Shown in pieces: positions 1-9,460 of a stretch of DNA of 64,000 nt. The translations under genes were made by a program, and so were the position numbers. Source of the DNA: Streptomyces sp. H27-H1 (GTDB lineage: Bacteria > Actinomycetota > Actinomycetes > Streptomycetales > Streptomycetaceae); the NCBI RefSeq assembly GCF_026627445.1, contig NZ_JAPNLJ010000007.1:215185-279184 (forward strand). Direction: 5' to 3'. Numbering within the stretch: position 1 is the stretch's first letter; every line of letters starts with the position of its first letter. Below the pieces are notes generated by a model that was given only the letters and a program-made list of their open reading frames with translations, made no database searches and had not been told where the DNA came from.

Positions 1-3000
1 GGTCGGCGACGGAGAAGTCGCGGATGTGCAGCTCCTGGATCTGCGCGGAGGTGAACGGCACGGGCGCGGGCTTCTTCAGTTCGCGCCAGCCGGCCGGGGC
101 CAGCTTCGGGTCGGCCAGGTCCACGGCCAGGCTGTACGCGGAGTCCGTGGTCAGGGCGGTGGAGTACGGGTCGGTGACGAGGTTTCGGACCACCTGCGCC
201 GTGCTCGGGGCCCACACGGTGACGGCGTAGCGGTAGCGCTTGCCGGTCCAGCCGCGCTCACCGCGCACCGACCAGACGCCGGTGGCGTCGTCGCGGCGCA
301 TGGCCACGGTGCGGCCGTCCAGTTCCAGGGCGACCTGCTGGGCGGTCGGGGCCCAGACGGAGAGGGTGGGGCGGCCGTCCTTGAAGACGGGGCCGAGCTG
401 GGCGCCGGTCGTGTAGAGGTCGTCGAGGGCACCGGCGAGCTGCACGCCGGTGGCGGCGAGGACGGCGCCGTTGGCGGCACGGGCACTTGCCACGAGCTGG
501 CCGCGCAGGGCTTCCCGTACGCGGTCCCGGTCGCGCGGGTCGACCGTGTAGGCGGCGTACGCGGCCAGGTGCGGGAACTTCTGCTTCTGGGCGGCGGTCA
601 GCTCGGACTTGGCCAGGCGCAGCCACTGGGCGCGGCCGGTCAGGGCGCCGTTCTCCACCTTGACGGCGCCTTCGCGGGAGGCGAGGAGCTGGAGGGAGGC
701 GGCGGCCTGCGGGGCGTTCCAGGCGACGGTGTCGCGGTCGATCCAGACGGCCTGGGCCTTGGTGAGGTCCAGGGCGGCGGCGCTGCCGGCCGGCTGCGGG
801 AGGAGGTACTTCTCCTTGCCGCCGAGCATCCACACCTCGTTGCCGTTGGCCTTCACGTCGAGGGACTGGTCGGTCGGGAGGTCCTTCGCGTCGCCGTTGT
901 GGAGGATGTAGCTGAGGGTGGCGGCCCCGGCGGCGAGGGGGACCTCGTACACCGCGCCGTAGGAGTCGGTGCGGACGGGGAGCACCGGCTTGGACCACTC
1001 CGTGGGCGTCGCCGCTCCGGTCCAGACGTGCAGGCCCCAGCCCTCGTAGGCGCCGTCGGGGCGCTGGTAGTGCAGGACGGCCTTCGACTGGTCCTGCGGC
1101 GGGTAGGCGGGACGCTCGGGGCGGGGGGCTTCCTTGCCCTGGTCGAGCCAGACCTCGCCGGTCTTGGTGACGTCGAGGGTGCGGTCGGTGGCGACGTCCT
1201 TGTTGCCGTCCTTGTCGATGACGAGGTAATTGACGCTGCTCGCACCGGGCTTGAGCCTGACGTAGGCGAAGGCGCCGTACGCGTCGCGGCCGGTGAAATC
1301 GTGCCCGGCGGGCCACGTGGTGGCCTCGCCCTCGGCGAGGTCGCCCCAGGCGTACAGGCGCCAGTCGGTGTAGTCGCCGTCGGGGCGGTTGTAGTGGACG
1401 ATCGCGTAGTCGCGCTGGGTGGCGGTGGGGATCTCGGCGGGCGGGGTCTGGCCGGCGGTGGATGCGGCGAGGGCGCTCGCGGTGCGGCCGGCGGAGTCGA
1501 CGACGACGGCCTTGTAGCGCAGCGGGGTGCCGGCGGCGGCCGTCACATGCTGGGTGACCTTGTACGGGGCGTGGTCGGCGGAGCCGAGGACCTGCCACTT
1601 GTCGGTGCCGGTCTGGGCGGCGAACACGACCCGGCTCAGGGGGTCGCCGGTCACCACGGCGGAGAGCTCGACGGTGCCGGTGGCACCGGGGGCCGGGGCC
1701 TTGAGGGTGACGGAGGGCTTGGCGGAGGAGGCGGCGGGCTTGGCGGTCGGGGCGGTCGCCTGGAGGACGACGGTGCCGAGCGCGGGGAGGGTGACGGTGA
1801 GCTTGCCGGCGGCCGAGGCGCGCGGGAGGGCCTTGTCTGCGGCTGCTCCTCCTGCGTACAGGGTGCGGTACTGGGCGCCGGCCGGGGCGTCGAGTTCTAT
1901 GGTGCGGGGCTCGGTGGCGTTGTTGGCCGCGACCAGGTACTCGGTGCGGGTACGGGTGTCGGTGCGGGCGAAGGCGTAGGCCGAACCGTCGGAGAAACGT
2001 TCACTCTGAACGCCGTCGCGGAGGGCCGGGTTGTCCTTGGCCAGCTTCGAGAGAGCACTGATCTGCTTGTAGAGCGGGTGCTCCGGATCGTAAGCATCGC
2101 TCGCATGCGTGCGCGCCGTTCCGAGCTGGTCGTCGTCCAGGTAGTCGGCCGCCCGAGAGGCGAAGAGGGGCTGGCGCGCATCCTTGTCGCCGCCCGCGCC
2201 GGTGAAGCCCTGCTCGTCGCCGGAGTAGATCACCGGGTTGCCCCGGGAGAGGAACATCAGCTCATTGGCCAGCCGGTAGCGGTCCAGCAGCTCCTGCTCG
2301 CCCGCGCCGGGCCGGTCCTGCTTCAGGAAGGTCCCGAAGCGGCCCATGTCGTGGTTGCCGAGGAAGGTGACCTGCTCGTAGGCGTTCGCCTTGTCGGTGG
2401 TGTACCGGTAGTCGTCGCCGAAGACGGAGGCCAGCCGGCCGGCTCCCGCGCCCTGGGCGGCGTAGGAGCGGATCGCCTCCTGGAGCGGGAAGTCGAGGGT
2501 GGCGTCGAGCCGGCCCCGGGTCACGTACGGGGAGGTGACCGCGGTGTCGGCGGAGTAGACCTCGCCGAACATGAAGAAGTCCTTGCGGCCGCGCTTGGCC
2601 GCGTACGCGTCGAGGGCGGTGGCCCACTGCGTCCAGAACCCCAGGTCGACGTGTTTCACGGTGTCGATCCGGAAGCCGTCGATGTCGAAATCCTTGACCC
2701 ACTTCTCGTAGATCTTCTCCATCCCCTCCACGACCTCGGGACGCTCGGTCCACAGGTCGTCGAGGCCGAAGAAGTCGCCCTGGTCGGACGATTCGCCGGC
2801 GAAGGTGGAGTCGCCCCGGTTGTGGTACATCGTCGGGTCGTTGAGCCAGGCCGGGGACTTCAGGTTCTTCTTCGCCGCCGGGACGAAGGGGGTGCGGGGG
2901 AAGGAGTCGCCGTCCACGGCCGGGAACTTCCCCCCGCCGTCGGCGTGGTCCGCGTCCTCGAACGGCAGCCCGTCCTTGGCGAGGTAGGGGAAGGCGCCCT

Positions 3001-3601
3001 TGGAGAGGTACCCGTAGGACGCCTCCCGGTAGTCCACGACGTCGGCGGTGTGGTTGGTGATGACGTCGAAGAAGACCTTCATCCCCTTCCCGTGCGCCTT
3101 GTCGATCAGCCGCTCCAGGTCGGCGTTGGTCCCGAAGTGCGGATCGACCTGGGTGAAGTCCGTGATCCAGTACCCGTGGTAGCCGGCCGAGGCGTCCTTG
3201 CCCGTCCCCTGCACCGGCTGGTTCTTGAAGATCGGCGCCATCCAGATGGCCGTGGTGCCGAGCCCCTTGATGTAGTCCAGCCGGTCGGTGAGCCCCTTGA
3301 GGTCCCCGCCCTGGTAGAACCCCTTGTCCGTCGGGTCCAGCCCGGTCTCCAGCCGGGAACCGGTCAGACCGCCCCGGTCGTTGCGCGGGTCGCCGTTCGC
3401 GAACCGGTCCGGCAGCACGAAGTAGAACTGCTCCCGGGTCAGATCGTGTCGCGCGGACTCGGCGGCCATCTTGCCGTCCGAAGGTGGAGCCGGCGGCGCT
3501 TTGGCGGCGGCCGACGCGGCGGCCGGGAGGGCGGGCAGGAGCGTCACGGCCAGGGTGGCGGCGAGCACTCCGGCGGCGCCGGCGAGGGCGGGGCGTATCA
3601 A
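1..3601 (-). CDS. pulA: Secreted pullulanase/alpha-amylase fusion, 5' part (C-terminus outside window)
   Basis: Extracellular debranching enzyme acting on starch, glycogen and pullulan. About 1200 codons are visible and the gene runs off the window start. I place the start at TTG 3601, preceded by GAGGAG seven bases upstream and followed by a signal peptide (MIRPALAGAAGVLAATLAV then an Ala-rich cleavage region). The first GH13 barrel spans roughly residues 50-560, with FRIDTVKHVD (nucleophile Asp, near 307), FGEVY (acid/base Glu, near 343) and LGNHD (near 411). Two pullulanase CBM41/PUD-like modules follow (HYNRPDGDYTDW near 734, HYQRPDGAYEGW near 837), then a CBM48-like segment (LSVWAPTAQQVALEL near 1075) and the opening of a second, pullulanase-type GH13 region. 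Two hydrolase regions in one chain are usual for Streptomyces enzymes annotated as pullulanase-type alpha-1,6-glucosidase. It lies 41 bases downstream of the alpha-amylase gene and is probably co-transcribed with it. Confidence 0.93.
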   Translation of the reverse strand, partial: MIRPALAGAAGVLAATLAVTLLPALPAAASAAAKAPPAPPSDGKMAAESARHDLTREQFYFVLPDRFANGDPRNDRGGLTGSRLETGLDPTDKGFYQGGDLKGLTDRLDYIKGLGTTAIWMAPIFKNQPVQGTGKDASAGYHGYWITDFTQVDPHFGTNADLERLIDKAHGKGMKVFFDVITNHTADVVDYREASYGYLSKGAFPYLAKDGLPFEDADHADGGGKFPAVDGDSFPRTPFVPAAKKNLKSPAWLNDPTMYHNRGDSTFAGESSDQGDFFGLDDLWTERPEVVEGMEKIYEKWVKDFDIDGFRIDTVKHVDLGFWTQWATALDAYAAKRGRKDFFMFGEVYSADTAVTSPYVTRGRLDATLDFPLQEAIRSYAAQGAGAGRLASVFGDDYRYTTDKANAYEQVTFLGNHDMGRFGTFLKQDRPGAGEQELLDRYRLANELMFLSRGNPVIYSGDEQGFTGAGGDKDARQPLFASRAADYLDDDQLGTARTHASDAYDPEHPLYKQISALSKLAKDNPALRDGVQSERFSDGSAYAFARTDTRTRTEYLVAANNATEPRTIELDAPAGAQYRTLYAGGAAADKALPRASAAGKLTVTLPALGTVVLQATAPTAKPAASSAKPSVTLKAPAPGATGTVELSAVVTGDPLSRVVFAAQTGTDKWQVLGSADHAPYKVTQHVTAAAGTPLRYKAVVVDSAGRTASALAASTAGQTPPAEIPTATQRDYAIVHYNRPDGDYTDWRLYAWGDLAEGEATTWPAGHDFTGRDAYGAFAYVRLKPGASSVNYLVIDKDGNKDVATDRTLDVTKTGEVWLDQGKEAPRPERPAYPPQDQSKAVLHYQRPDGAYEGWGLHVWTGAATPTEWSKPVLPVRTDSYGAVYEVPLAAGAATLSYILHNGDAKDLPTDQSLDVKANGNEVWMLGGKEKYLLPQPAGSAAALDLTKAQAVWIDRDTVAWNAPQAAASLQLLASREGAVKVENGALTGRAQWLRLAKSELTAAQKQKFPHLAAYAAYTVDPRDRDRVREALRGQLVASARAANGAVLAATGVQLAGALDDLYTTGAQLGPVFKDGRPTLSVWAPTAQQVALELDGRTVAMRRDDATGVWSVRGERGWTGKRYRYAVTVWAPSTAQVVRNLVTDPYSTALTTDSAYSLAVDLADPKLAPAGWRELKKPAPVPFTSAQIQELHIRDFSVAD

Positions 3602-3642
3602 GGCGGATCTCCTCGGGTGCGGGACGGGGTGGGGCGGGAGGG

Positions 3643-5421
3643 TCAGTTGCGCCAGGTGTCGGTCAGCGTGACCTTGCCGTTCGCGGGGACCGTGGCGGAC
3701 CGGTTGGCTCCGCTCTCCCAGGTGACGTTCCCGGCGGCGTCCTTGCGGACGTACTTGTACGCGAAGACCGTGCCGGGCGGGAGCGTGACGTCGAGCTTCC
3801 AGACGGGGTAGGCGGCCGGGTCGAGCTTGAGGGCGCTGGCGGTGTTCCAGTTGCCGAGCTCGGCGCGGTCACCGGTGACGTAGATGTTCTGGCCGATGAC
3901 GGTGGTGGCGTTGACGGCGAAGGAGGCCCCGGCGGCGGTGATGGGGGTGGCGGTGGGCGTCGGGGTAGGCGTCGAAGTCGGGGTCGGGCTCGGCGTCACG
4001 ACGGGTCCGCTTCCGCAGCTCCGTGCACCCGCGTGCAGGGCGACGGCCGTCCCGGCACCGAGGGTGGCGGTGAACCGCCCGCCGGAGTCCACGGCGACCG
4101 CGCGACCGCTCTGCACGTCGCAGTAGTCACCGGCCGGCAGGGAGGTCTGGAAGGTCCGGGTCAGCGCGGAGGACTCGTGGTTGATCGCCACGTACGCCTT
4201 GGCACCGCGCCCGAAGGCGATCTGGTCGCCCCCGTTGTCCCACCAGTCCGTGACGGCCTGGCCGCGTGCGGAGTTGCGGAAACCGACCATGGAGGAGATC
4301 TCCCGCCAGTCGTGCTGGCACTTCCACCCGTCGGTGTAACAGGCGTTCACCGCGCCGCCGTTGGGCGGACCGGCATCCCGGTCGGTCCACTCGTAGCCGG
4401 AGTGCACGTCGGGCGACCCGTAGGGCCAGGCCAGCATGAAGACGCTGGCGAGCGTGTAGGCGGAGCCGTTCTTGTAGCTCAGCGTGTCGCCACCGCGCTC
4501 GGTGTCGTGGTTGTCGACGAAGACACCGGCCTGGCTTCCGGGCATGTACCCCCACGCCTCGCCGAAGTTCTTCAGGTTGGCGAGGTTCTCGCTCTGGAAG
4601 ACCCTCTTCAGGTCGCGGGCGTAGCGGAACTCCTGCACGTCGCCGCTACCGAGGTACTCGGTGGGCGAGACGGCCTCGCCGGCGCCGTGGATCGCCTCCT
4701 GCTTCCAGTAGGCGTTCGGGTTGCTCAGCCGGCTCTTGATGTTGGTGAGGTCGGCGGCGGGCATGTGCTTGGCGGCGTCGATCCGGAACCCGTCGACGCC
4801 GAGGGAGAGCAGGTCGTTGAGGTAACCCGCGATCCGGCCGCGTACGTACTCCTCGCCCGTGTCCAGGTCGGCGAGCTGGACGAGCTCGCAGTTCTGGACG
4901 TTGCCGCGGTCGCCGTAGTTCGAGATCGAGGACCGGCAGTCGTCCATGTCCGAGCCGGAGTAGATGCCGGGGTAGTTGTACTTCGTGTACGAACTGCCGC
5001 CGGTACCGGTCCCGTCGGAGGCCGCCATGTGGTTGATGACGGAGTCGGCGACGACCTTCACGCCGGCGGCGTGACAGGCGTCGACCATGGCCTTGAAGGC
5101 GGCACGGTCACCCAGCCGGCCGGCGATCTTGTAGCTGACGGGCTGGTACGAGGTCCACCACTGGCCGCCTTGGATGTGCTCCTGCGGGGGCGAGACCTGG
5201 ACGTAGCCGTATCCCGCGGGCCCGAGGCTCTCCCCGCACGCCTTGCCCACGGACTCGAACCGCCACTCGAACATGACGGCGGTGACGTCCTTTTCCCCAG
5301 GTGCGGCGGCTACCGCCTCCGGGGCGGGCCCACCGACCACGGCGAGGGCGGTCACGGCGGTGACGGCGGACACGGAGAGCAGCGCGGCGGCGGCTCTGAC
5401 GGCGCGAGCACGGGTCAGCAT
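3643..5421 (-). CDS. Secreted alpha-amylase with C-terminal CBM20 starch-binding domain
   Basis: Endo-acting GH13 amylase of the actinobacterial secreted type, 592 residues. The ATG at 5421 follows AGGAGGAA and a signal peptide ([20 protein letters not shown] with AVAAAP at the cleavage region); a longer open frame to 5730 has no ribosome site and no family similarity. Catalytic signatures are [10 protein letters not shown] (nucleophile, near 213), [11 protein letters not shown] (acid/base Glu, near 240) and [11 protein letters not shown] (near 300). A Thr/Pro linker ([18 protein letters not shown], about 472-490) joins a CBM20 module that ends the protein ([18 protein letters not shown] through TWESGANRS). 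The upstream region holds repeated CTTGC/GCAAG elements expected of MalR-regulated amylase promoters. The pullulanase gene follows at once, so the two extracellular starch enzymes probably form one operon. Confidence 0.95.
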   Translation of the reverse strand: MLTRARAVRAAAALLSVSAVTAVTALAVVGGPAPEAVAAAPGEKDVTAVMFEWRFESVGKACGESLGPAGYGYVQVSPPQEHIQGGQWWTSYQPVSYKIAGRLGDRAAFKAMVDACHAAGVKVVADSVINHMAASDGTGTGGSSYTKYNYPGIYSGSDMDDCRSSISNYGDRGNVQNCELVQLADLDTGEEYVRGRIAGYLNDLLSLGVDGFRIDAAKHMPAADLTNIKSRLSNPNAYWKQEAIHGAGEAVSPTEYLGSGDVQEFRYARDLKRVFQSENLANLKNFGEAWGYMPGSQAGVFVDNHDTERGGDTLSYKNGSAYTLASVFMLAWPYGSPDVHSGYEWTDRDAGPPNGGAVNACYTDGWKCQHDWREISSMVGFRNSARGQAVTDWWDNGGDQIAFGRGAKAYVAINHESSALTRTFQTSLPAGDYCDVQSGRAVAVDSGGRFTATLGAGTAVALHAGARSCGSGPVVTPSPTPTSTPTPTPTATPITAAGASFAVNATTVIGQNIYVTGDRAELGNWNTASALKLDPAAYPVWKLDVTLPPGTVFAYKYVRKDAAGNVTWESGANRSATVPANGKVTLTDTWRN

Positions 5422-5515
5422 GGGGTGTTCCTCCTGGCGGAGAGGCACGGAGCCGGGTGGGGACCGGTCACGGCCGAGTCGGGGATTGCAGCGACCGTAG
5501 GTGCCAGGCGGAAGG

Positions 5516-5544
5516 CCTGCAAGACTTTGCGCAAGAGGTTGCAG
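5516..5544 (-). promoter_or_regulatory. Candidate MalR-type operator upstream of the amylase gene
   Basis: Read on the minus strand this stretch contains CTGCAA, then CTTGC and CTTGC spaced 12 bases apart (CTTGCGCAAAGTCTTGCAGG), about 95-125 bases upstream of the amylase ATG. A further TTGCAG lies at 5486-5491. Repeated CTTGCAG-like half-sites are the known kind of element that controls Streptomyces amylase promoters through MalR. Assignment is by resemblance to those sites and to the CTTGC-N11-GCAAG sites near malE in this window. Confidence 0.6.
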
Positions 5545-5715
5545 AATTGTTTCGGGCGGGGGCGCGGCGGGTCGGGGGTGGGGCGCGGGCTGCGGGCCGA
5601 GCGGGGGCTGCGGGAGGTGCCCGGCGGGGGTGGGGTGGGTGGCTTGGGCTGCGGGGTGGGTGGTGGCTGCGTGAGTGCCGGTGGGCGTCCCTCCAGTCCA
5701 GCGTCCTTTCGGTGT

Positions 5716-5790
5716 GGGCCGGTCGGTCAAGGGCGCTCCTTCGTCGCGTCGCTACGCGATGGCCTTCGGCCACCCTTGAGGGACCGGCCC
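5716..5790. repeat. Structured inverted repeat with nested hairpins
   Basis: Arms at 5716-5733 and 5773-5790 (GGGCCGGTCGGTCAAGGG and CCCTTGAGGGACCGGCCC) pair over 18 positions with two central mismatches. The enclosed 39 bases hold two smaller palindromes, TCGCG-TCGCTA-CGCGA and TGGCC-TTC-GGCCA, so the single strand can fold as a branched structure. It resembles the intergenic structured repeats common in Streptomyces genomes; function unknown. Confidence 0.6.
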
Positions 5791-5813
5791 GGCACGGAAT
5801 GACACTGGACACC

Positions 5814-5833
5814 CGGGCTCCCCCCGGAGCCCG
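5814..5833 (-). terminator. Hairpin downstream of the leftward LacI gene
   Basis: CGGGCTCC and GGAGCCCG form a perfect 8-bp stem with a CCCC loop, about 60 bases past the stop codon of the leftward LacI gene. There is no U-tract, as is common for terminators in high-GC actinomycetes. Confidence 0.45.
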
Positions 5834-5895
5834 ACGCAGCCAGACCCCAACCCGCAGCACAGGCCCCCGTGACCCCAGGTACCGGGAAACTCTCC

Positions 5896-6903
5896 CTACC
5901 CCCCCGGCCCCTGACCCGTGGACCCCCGTACCACCAGTTCCGGCTGGAAGACGTACTCCGTGCGTTGGACCGGGGTGCCGGCCACCGCCTCCAGGAGGGC
6001 TCCGACCGCCGCCGTGGCCATGGCGCGTACCGGCTGGCGGACCGTTGTCAGGGGTGGGTCCGTGAAGGCGATCAGCGGGGAGTCGTCGAAGCCGACCACC
6101 GAGACGTCCTCCGGGACGCGCAGCCCCCGTTCGCGGGCGGCCCGGATGACGCCCAGCGCCATCGGGTCGCTGCCGCACACGATGCCCGTGCAGCCCCGGT
6201 CCAGGAGGGCTCCGCCGGCGGCGTGGCCGCCCTCCACCGTGAACAGGGTGCTCTGGATCAGGCCGTCGGCGGCGGCCGACGGGAGGGCGGCGATGAAGCC
6301 CGCCTCCTTGCGGGCCGACGGGACGTAGCGCGTCGGCCCGATCGCGAGGCCGATCCTGCGGTGGCCGAGGTCCTCCAGATGCCGTACCGCCATCTCCGCC
6401 GCCGCGCGGTCGTCGGGGGAGATGAAGGGGGCCTGGACCTGTTCGTTGAAGCCGTTGATCAGGACGAACGGGACTCCGCGGGCCGACAGTCGCTGGTAGC
6501 GCGACGGGTCCGCCGAGGAGTCCGCGTGCAGGCCCGACAGGAACACGATGCCGGTGACACCGCGCTCCTCCAGCTGCTCCACCAGTTCGTCCTCGGTGGC
6601 CCCGCCCGGGGTCTGCGTGCACAGCACCGGTGTGTAGCCGTGCCCGGCAAGCGTCTGCTCTATCACCTGGGCGAACGCCGGGAAGATCGGGTTGGTGAGC
6701 TCCGGGGTCAGCAGGCCGACCAGGCCGTTGCTGCGCCGGCGCAGCCGGACCGGGCGTTCGTAGCCCAGCAGGTCCATGGCGGCCAGCACCTTGTGCCGGG
6801 TGCCGGACGCCACGCCCGCCTTGCCGTTGAGCACGCGGCTGACGGTCGCCTCGCTGACCGCGGCCTGCGCGGCGATGTCCGTCAGCCGCAGCGGGGAGGT
6901 CAC
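5896..6903 (-). CDS. LacI-family regulator, paralogue of MalR (left copy)
   Basis: DNA-binding sugar-responsive repressor, 335 residues. The GTG start at 6903 overlaps the stop of the upstream glucosidase gene (GTGA), so translation is probably coupled. The N-terminal helix-turn-helix (TDIAAQAAVSEATVSRVLNG, residues 7-26) has the same recognition helix (SEATVSRVLNG) as the second LacI protein at 13797-14837, and a periplasmic-binding-like effector domain follows (GLVGLLTPELTNPIFP through VGFDDSPLIAFTDPPLTTVRQP). Compared with that paralogue it lacks about nine residues in the middle of the effector domain (after YVPSARKEAGF). It sits last in a malE-malF-malG-glucosidase-lacI operon. Likely role, by inference: a second maltodextrin-responsive repressor on the same operators. 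Confidence 0.9.
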   Translation of the reverse strand: MTSPLRLTDIAAQAAVSEATVSRVLNGKAGVASGTRHKVLAAMDLLGYERPVRLRRRSNGLVGLLTPELTNPIFPAFAQVIEQTLAGHGYTPVLCTQTPGGATEDELVEQLEERGVTGIVFLSGLHADSSADPSRYQRLSARGVPFVLINGFNEQVQAPFISPDDRAAAEMAVRHLEDLGHRRIGLAIGPTRYVPSARKEAGFIAALPSAAADGLIQSTLFTVEGGHAAGGALLDRGCTGIVCGSDPMALGVIRAARERGLRVPEDVSVVGFDDSPLIAFTDPPLTTVRQPVRAMATAAVGALLEAVAGTPVQRTEYVFQPELVVRGSTGQGPGG

Positions 6904-8501
6904 CCCCGCCACCACACCGCCGTGTCGGCGGGCAGCACCGACGGGTCGGGGAGGTCCCCGCTCGCCAGCAGCGCCGTGCCGGGCGCGGGCATCCGTACCG
7001 GCTCGGCGGTCGTGTTCACCGTGCAGGTGAAGTCCCCCCGGCGGAAGGCCAGGACGCCCTCGGGGGCATCCAGCCACTCCACCGCGTCGCCCGCGCCCAG
7101 CTCCGGGTGCGAGCGGCGCAGGCGCAGCGCGGCGCGGTAGAGCTCCAGGGTCGAGGCCGGGTCGCCGGTCTGCGCGGCCACGCTCAGGCCGGCCCACTCG
7201 GCGGGCTGCGGCAGCCAGCTGCCGCCCGTACCGAAGCCGTACGGGGCTTCGGTACCCGACCACGGGATCGGTACGCGGCAGCCGTCGCGCAGCCCGTCCT
7301 GCCCGGCGCCGCGGGCGAAGGCCGGGTCCTGGCGGACGGAGTCGGGGAGTTCGGTGACCTCGGGGAGGCCGAGCTCCTCGCCCTGGTAGACGTACGCCGA
7401 TCCGGGCAGGGCGAGCATCAGCAGCGCGGCCGCCCGCGCCCGGGCGAGGCCTTGCTCGCCGCCGCCGTAGCGGGTGACGTGGCGTACGACGTCGTGGTTG
7501 GACAGCACCCATGTGGTGGGGGCGCCCACCGGGCGCATCGCGTCCAGGGATTCGTCGATGGTGGCGCGCAGCGCCTTCGCGTCCCAGCCGGTGTTCAGGT
7601 AGTGGAAGTTGAAGGCCTGGTGCAGTTCGTCGGGCCGCAGGTACATGGCCGTGCGGTCGGCGCTGGGCGTCCAGGCCTCGGCGACGCCGATGCGGTCGCC
7701 CGCGTACTCGTCGAGGACCAGGCGCCAGGAGCGGTAGATCTCGTGGACGCCGTCCTGGTCGAAGAAGGGCAGCACCTGGTTGCCGAGCAGCTTGAGCTGT
7801 TCGCCGCGGCCGAGGTCGGGCAGGCCGGGGGCCTTGACCAGGCCGTGGGCCACGTCGATGCGGAAACCGTCGGCGCCGAGGTCGAGCCAGAAGCGCAGGA
7901 TCGAGCGGAACTCGTCCTGGACGGCGGGGTGTTCCCAGTTGAAGTCGGGCTGCTCGGGGGCGAAGAGGTGCAGGTACCACTCCCCGTCGGCGATCCGGGT
8001 CCAGGCCGGCCCGCCGAAGATGGATTCCCAGTCGTTGGGGGGCTCGGTGCCGTCGGCGCCTCGGCCGGGGCGGAAGTGGAAGCGTTCGCGCAGCGGGCTG
8101 CCCGGGCCTTCGCGCAGCGCCTGCTTGAACCATTCGTGCTGGTCGGAGCAGTGGTTGGGGACCAGGTCGACGATGATCCGCAGGTCCAGGGCGTGGGCTT
8201 CGCGGATCACGGCGTCGGCGTCGTGGAGGCTGCCGAACATCGGGTCGATGGCCCTGTAGTCGGCGACGTCGTAGCCCGCGTCGGCCTGCGGGGAGGCGTA
8301 GAAGGGGCTGAGCCATACGGCGTCGACCCCGAGCTCCTTGAGGTAGGGAAGTCGGCTGCGGATGCCTTCGAGGTCCCCCATGCCGTCTCCGTTGGAGTCG
8401 GCGAAACTGCGCGGATAGACCTGGTAGATCACCGCTTCTCTCCACCAGCCGGGCTGGGTGCCGGTGGAGGTGGGGAGCGCGTCGGCGAGGTGCTGGGTCA
8501 T
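6900..8501 (-). CDS. GH13 alpha-glucosidase, intracellular (left copy)
   Basis: Glycoside hydrolase family 13 enzyme, 533 residues, no signal peptide; expected to release glucose from maltodextrins after uptake. GH13 signatures are clear: YQVYPRSFADSNGDGMGDL near the N-terminus, FRIDVAHG (nucleophile Asp, near 213), GVAEAW (acid/base Glu, near 272) and LSNHDVVRH (near 331), ending with a beta-sandwich domain. It lies 75 bases after malG and overlaps the LacI gene start by four bases, so it belongs to the malEFG operon. It is about 70% identical by eye over most of its length to the divergent copy at 12014-13771, which carries an extra linker near its C-terminus. S. coelicolor has an aglA gene in the equivalent position. 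Confidence 0.92.
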   Translation of the reverse strand: MTQHLADALPTSTGTQPGWWREAVIYQVYPRSFADSNGDGMGDLEGIRSRLPYLKELGVDAVWLSPFYASPQADAGYDVADYRAIDPMFGSLHDADAVIREAHALDLRIIVDLVPNHCSDQHEWFKQALREGPGSPLRERFHFRPGRGADGTEPPNDWESIFGGPAWTRIADGEWYLHLFAPEQPDFNWEHPAVQDEFRSILRFWLDLGADGFRIDVAHGLVKAPGLPDLGRGEQLKLLGNQVLPFFDQDGVHEIYRSWRLVLDEYAGDRIGVAEAWTPSADRTAMYLRPDELHQAFNFHYLNTGWDAKALRATIDESLDAMRPVGAPTTWVLSNHDVVRHVTRYGGGEQGLARARAAALLMLALPGSAYVYQGEELGLPEVTELPDSVRQDPAFARGAGQDGLRDGCRVPIPWSGTEAPYGFGTGGSWLPQPAEWAGLSVAAQTGDPASTLELYRAALRLRRSHPELGAGDAVEWLDAPEGVLAFRRGDFTCTVNTTAEPVRMPAPGTALLASGDLPDPSVLPADTAVWWRG

Positions 8502-8575
8502 GTCGTCCTTGGAGAGGTCGGGCCGGGGGTGAGAGGGGGCGGGCGCAGCGGGTGGTCAGCCCGTGACGGGGCGGG

Positions 8576-9460
8576 TCAGCCCTTGGTCGCGCCTGCCGTC
8601 ATCCCGGCGACGAGGTGACGCTGGGCGAAGAGGAAGAAGAACGCCGCGGGGATGGCGATGAGGATGGAAGCGGCGCTCATCGCACCCCAGTTGGAGGTGT
8701 ACTGGGTGACGAAGGTCTGCAGTCCGCCGGCCAGGGTGAGGTGTTCGTCGCCGACCATGAAGGCGGAGGCGTACGCGACTTCGCCCCAGGCGGTGATGAA
8801 GGCGTAGAAGCCGGTGACCGCGAGGCCGGGTTTGGCCAGCGGGAGGATGAGGCGCCAGAAGGTGCCGAAGGGGTTGAGTCCGTCGACCCGGCCGGATTCG
8901 TCGATCTCGATCGGGATCGTGTCGAAGAAGCCCTTCATCATCCAGGCGCAGAACGGCACGGCGATGGTGAGGTAGGTGATCACGAGGCCGAGCGGCTGGT
9001 TCAGCAGTCCGAGCTGTCCCATGAGGTTGTAGAGCGGGACGATGAGGATGGCCATCGGGAACATCTGGGTGATGAGCAGGGTCCACATCAGCGGCTTCAT
9101 TCCGGGGAACTTGAAGCGGCTGACGGCGTATCCGGTGGTGGCGGCGATGAACACCCCGAGGACGGTGGTGATGCCGGCGACCAGGACGGAGTTGCCGAAC
9201 CAGGTGAGGAAGGAGGTCGACTCCGCGAGGTAGCGGTAGTTGTCGAGGGTCGGTTCCTTCACGAAGTCCGTGGTGATGGCGTGCTTCGCGGGCTTGAGGG
9301 AGGTGAGCAGGACCCACAGCACCGGGAAGATGGCGATCACCGACGCGATGGCCAGGGTGGCGTGCAGACCGGCGGAGGCGAGCGGGGAGCGCTTGCCGCG
9401 CGGGCGGACGGAAGCCGCCGTGGCGGACGTCCTGGGACTGGCGTTCGTCGTCACGGTCAC
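8576..9460 (-). CDS. malG: Maltose/maltodextrin ABC transporter permease MalG
   Basis: Inner-membrane subunit of the maltodextrin importer, 294 residues. About six membrane segments are visible, beginning with LHATLAIASVIAIFPVLWVL, and the EAA-type loop that contacts the ATPase reads EIDESGRVDGLNPFG (near 183). Start candidates are GTG 9463, 9460 and 9454; I chose 9460 because GTGA gives a four-base overlap with the malF stop and AGGGAGAGG lies upstream. No ATPase gene accompanies malEFG, as in S. coelicolor, where MsiK encoded elsewhere powers several sugar importers. Confidence 0.93.
   Translation of the reverse strand: MTVTTNASPRTSATAASVRPRGKRSPLASAGLHATLAIASVIAIFPVLWVLLTSLKPAKHAITTDFVKEPTLDNYRYLAESTSFLTWFGNSVLVAGITTVLGVFIAATTGYAVSRFKFPGMKPLMWTLLITQMFPMAILIVPLYNLMGQLGLLNQPLGLVITYLTIAVPFCAWMMKGFFDTIPIEIDESGRVDGLNPFGTFWRLILPLAKPGLAVTGFYAFITAWGEVAYASAFMVGDEHLTLAGGLQTFVTQYTSNWGAMSAASILIAIPAAFFFLFAQRHLVAGMTAGATKG

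Larger units (their letters stand above)
5545..5895. other. Non-coding interval between the amylase promoter and the LacI gene
   Basis: No gene is visible here. It is GC-rich, with simple GGGGxGGG-type runs at 5560-5680, then a structured inverted repeat at 5716-5790 and a terminator-like hairpin at 5814-5833. Long open frames crossing it lack ribosome sites and recognisable protein sequence. Confidence 0.6.

Noticed and set aside
26..3811. 1261-codon open frame on the plus strand
   Set aside because: It is the antisense shadow of the pullulanase gene; its Gly/Val/Arg-rich composition matches no family, while the minus strand has full GH13 motifs.
5896..8445. 849-codon minus-strand open frame
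   Set aside because: Its first part is an off-frame reading of the glucosidase; only the last 335 codons (LacI) are real, starting at GTG 6903.
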